Assembly (NCBI GenBank): GCA_031259605.1
Contig: JAIRLE010000121.1
Coordinates: forward strand, 1 to 25,768
Direction: 5' to 3'
DNA length: 25,768 nucleotides
Source of the DNA: Zoogloeaceae bacterium
Lineage (GTDB): Bacteria; Pseudomonadota; Gammaproteobacteria; Burkholderiales; Rhodocyclaceae
The position numbers and the translations under genes are program-made. The notes beneath the pieces were generated by a model, which worked only from the letters and a program-made list of their open reading frames with translations, searched no databases and was not told the origin of the DNA. This document shows, piece by piece, positions 24,552-25,768 of the stretch (the stretch's first letter is position 1; each line of letters starts with the position of its first letter).

Positions 24552-24665
24552 CGACAGGCGTCGCTCAAAACGAATCTGGAAGGGGCTTGTATTCCCTTCC
24601 AGGTTGCCACAGTCGAAACCCCGGCCTTCAGACCGGGGTTCCAAACCGGAGTTGGTCTTACGATG
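24543..24665 (+). repeat. Hairpin-rich leader repeat, copy E (diverged, 123 nt)
   Basis: It starts AAGAAATTAGCGACAG, so the tlyA stop TAG is repeat sequence, and ends GGAGTTGGTCTTACGATG, the metF start. Hairpin 1 is GCGAC-AGGC-GTCGC. Hairpin 2 is CTGGAAGGG/CCCTTCCAG, different in sequence from copies B and D but still paired. Hairpin 3 is CCCCGGCC-TTCA-GACCGGGG with one mismatch. The fourth stem is missing. Confidence 0.85.
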
Positions 24666-25502
24666 AATCCTGAATTCTCCATCGAGTTCTTTCCCCCGCA
24701 GACGCCCGAAGGCGTGGAAAGACTGAAAGCGGAACGCGCCCTTCTGGCAAGGCTTGCGCCCGCCTTTTTTTCCGTGACCTACGGCGCGGGCGGCTCAACC
24801 CGCGAACGCACCTTCGGCGTGGCGCGTGAAATCGCCGCCGAGGGGCACCTGGCCGTGCCGCATCTTTCCTGCATCGGCGCTTCCCGCGCGGACATCCGTA
24901 CCTTGCTGGCCAATTTCAAGGCCGCCGACATCCGCCGCATCGTCGCCCTGCGCGGCGATCTTTCTTCCGGCATGGCGGACATGGGCGAACTGCGCCATGC
25001 CGATGAACTGGTCGCGTTCATTCGCGCCGAGACCGGCGACTGGTTCCATATCGACGTTGCCGCTTATCCGGAATGGCATCCGCAGGCCAGAAGTCCCAGG
25101 GACGACCTGCAAAATTTCGTCCGCAAGGTCAAGGCGGGCGCCGACAGCGCCATTACCCAATACTTCTACAACGCCGACGCCTACTTTCACTTTGTGGACG
25201 AAGTCCGTAAACTGGGCGTGGATATTCCCATCGTTCCCGGCATCATGCCCATCAACAATTTTTCCCGTCTGGCGCGTTTTTCCGACGCCTGCGGCGCGGA
25301 AATTCCCCGCTGGCTGCGCAGGAAAATCGAAAGCTGCGGCGATGACGCCGCCGCCGTCCGCGCCTGCGGCCTTGAAGCCGTCAGCGAACTTTGCCGCCGC
25401 CTCCTGCAAAACGGCGCGCCCGGTTTGCACTTCTACAGCATGAACCAGTCCGCCCTGATCACGCAAATCCTCGAACGCGTGCGTCAGGAAGCAGGAGACT
25501 GA
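24663..25502 (+). CDS. metF: 5,10-methylenetetrahydrofolate reductase
   Basis: A flavin enzyme reducing 5,10-methylene-THF to 5-methyl-THF for methionine synthesis. The 279 residues begin MNPEFSIEFFPPQTPEG, the normal betaproteobacterial start, with Glu8 matching the catalytic Glu28 of E. coli. SVTYGAGGSTRERT binds the cofactors, ALRGD holds Asp99 (E. coli Asp120), and AITQYFYNADAYFHF and VPGIMPINNFSRL are typical. The start codon is the final ATG of repeat copy E, with GGAG 11 nt upstream. The whole spacer from the tlyA stop is repeat sequence. No terminator is visible after the stop. Confidence 0.97.
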   Translation: MNPEFSIEFFPPQTPEGVERLKAERALLARLAPAFFSVTYGAGGSTRERTFGVAREIAAEGHLAVPHLSCIGASRADIRTLLANFKAADIRRIVALRGDLSSGMADMGELRHADELVAFIRAETGDWFHIDVAAYPEWHPQARSPRDDLQNFVRKVKAGADSAITQYFYNADAYFHFVDEVRKLGVDIPIVPGIMPINNFSRLARFSDACGAEIPRWLRRKIESCGDDAAAVRACGLEAVSELCRRLLQNGAPGLHFYSMNQSALITQILERVRQEAGD

Positions 25503-25623
25503 GGATGGAAGACAACACGCGGCGTGTCCCGCATTCCGCCCCCGGCTCTTCGTCTTCAGTCGTCTGTCCTGAGATATCTCTTGCATAATCCCGGCAACAT
25601 GTTTTAAGATGCGCGCGCCGTTT

Positions 25624-25679
25624 GTCATGATGCGTCACACGGCGTCATGCCGAATTACCGGCGCGCAAGGCGGCGTCAT
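25624..25679 (+). promoter_or_regulatory. Direct GTCAT/GTCAC repeats with 10-bp spacing
   Basis: GTCAT (25624), GTCAC (25634) and GTCAT (25644) are exactly 10 bp apart, and a fourth GTCAT is at 25675 within a second GGCGTCATG. They lie upstream of TTGACA at 25696. Helical phasing suggests a regulator array, but no known consensus fits fully. Confidence 0.35.
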
Positions 25680-25695
25680 GAAAATGTAAGAAAAC

Positions 25696-25723
25696 TTGAC
25701 AAAATGAAATACGCTAACATCAT
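25696..25723 (+). promoter_or_regulatory. Candidate sigma70 promoter before the microsatellite
   Basis: There is a perfect -35 TTGACA (25696-25701). With 16 nt spacing the -10 would be CATCAT (25718-25723, 4/6). The downstream transcript would begin in or just before the (CAGC)n tract. Confidence 0.3.
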
Positions 25724-25728
25724 GGCTG

Positions 25729-25768
<40 letters not shown>

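Noticed and set aside
24552..24662. SAM or other methionine-related riboswitch upstream of metF
   Set aside because: The leader is a dispersed repeat shared with unrelated genes and lacks recognisable SAM-aptamer motifs.
25505..25588. 28-codon frame after metF
   Set aside because: It is very short with Ser/Pro-rich random-looking composition and has no good ribosome site.
25624..25641. CRP-like site (TGTCATGATGCGTCACA)
   Set aside because: Half-sites do not match TGTGA-N6-TCACA on either strand. The periodic GTCAY reading explains the sequence better.

Overview
The window looks like a chromosome segment of a high-GC betaproteobacterium. The evidence is gene content and order: glyQ-glyS-gmhB-plsC-YgjP metallopeptidase-gloA on one strand, a PilZ-like protein coupled to cca, betaproteobacterial-type TopB and MetF, TtcA divergent from a MidA-type methyltransferase, and a YjfB-family motility peptide. 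I cannot name a genus. Coding density is high and most genes are housekeeping: tRNA charging, maturation and thiolation, folate/C1 metabolism, phospholipid and heptose synthesis, murein turnover, and DNA topology.

Layout. 1-237 (-): N-terminus of an exported, autotransporter-like protein behind a 10-bp homopolymer tract. 604-4187 (+): membrane sulfatase-family hydrolase, MalY/PatB C-S lyase, small membrane protein. 4081-4719 (-): 5-formyl-THF cyclo-ligase. 4805-6724 (+): slt. 6728-12248 (-): gloA, YgjP-like peptidase, plsC, gmhB, then (after a terminator) glyS and glyQ, transcribed right to left. 12249-12869: gene-free repeat cluster. 12870-13262 (+): Ala-rich small protein. 13392-14339 (-): ttcA, divergent from midA (14443-15594 +). 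15589-16482 (-): conserved unknown, divergent from a YjfB-like gene. 16759-20345 (-): alpha/beta hydrolase, cca, PilZ-like protein. 20449-20705: maoC remnant. 20874-23402 (-): topB. 23715-25502 (+): tlyA and metF. 25503-25768: gene-free end with regular GTCAT motifs and a (CAGC)10 microsatellite.

The most unusual content is a dispersed, hairpin-rich repeat, full length 171 bp, present as five complete or partial copies (A-E). Every copy ends in the same tail, AAACCGGAGT..(N)..ACGATG, which carries a GGAG Shine-Dalgarno-like block and an ATG. In copies B and E that ATG is the start codon of glyQ and metF, and in copy A it opens the sulfatase frame. Copy E also carries the stop codon of tlyA. 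Hairpin stems are kept while their sequence changes. The element therefore looks like a mobile or spreading palindromic unit that has become a ready-made 5' leader for housekeeping genes. I do not recognise it as a named family. Two simple-sequence tracts next to predicted surface or unknown reading frames add a possible phase-variation theme.
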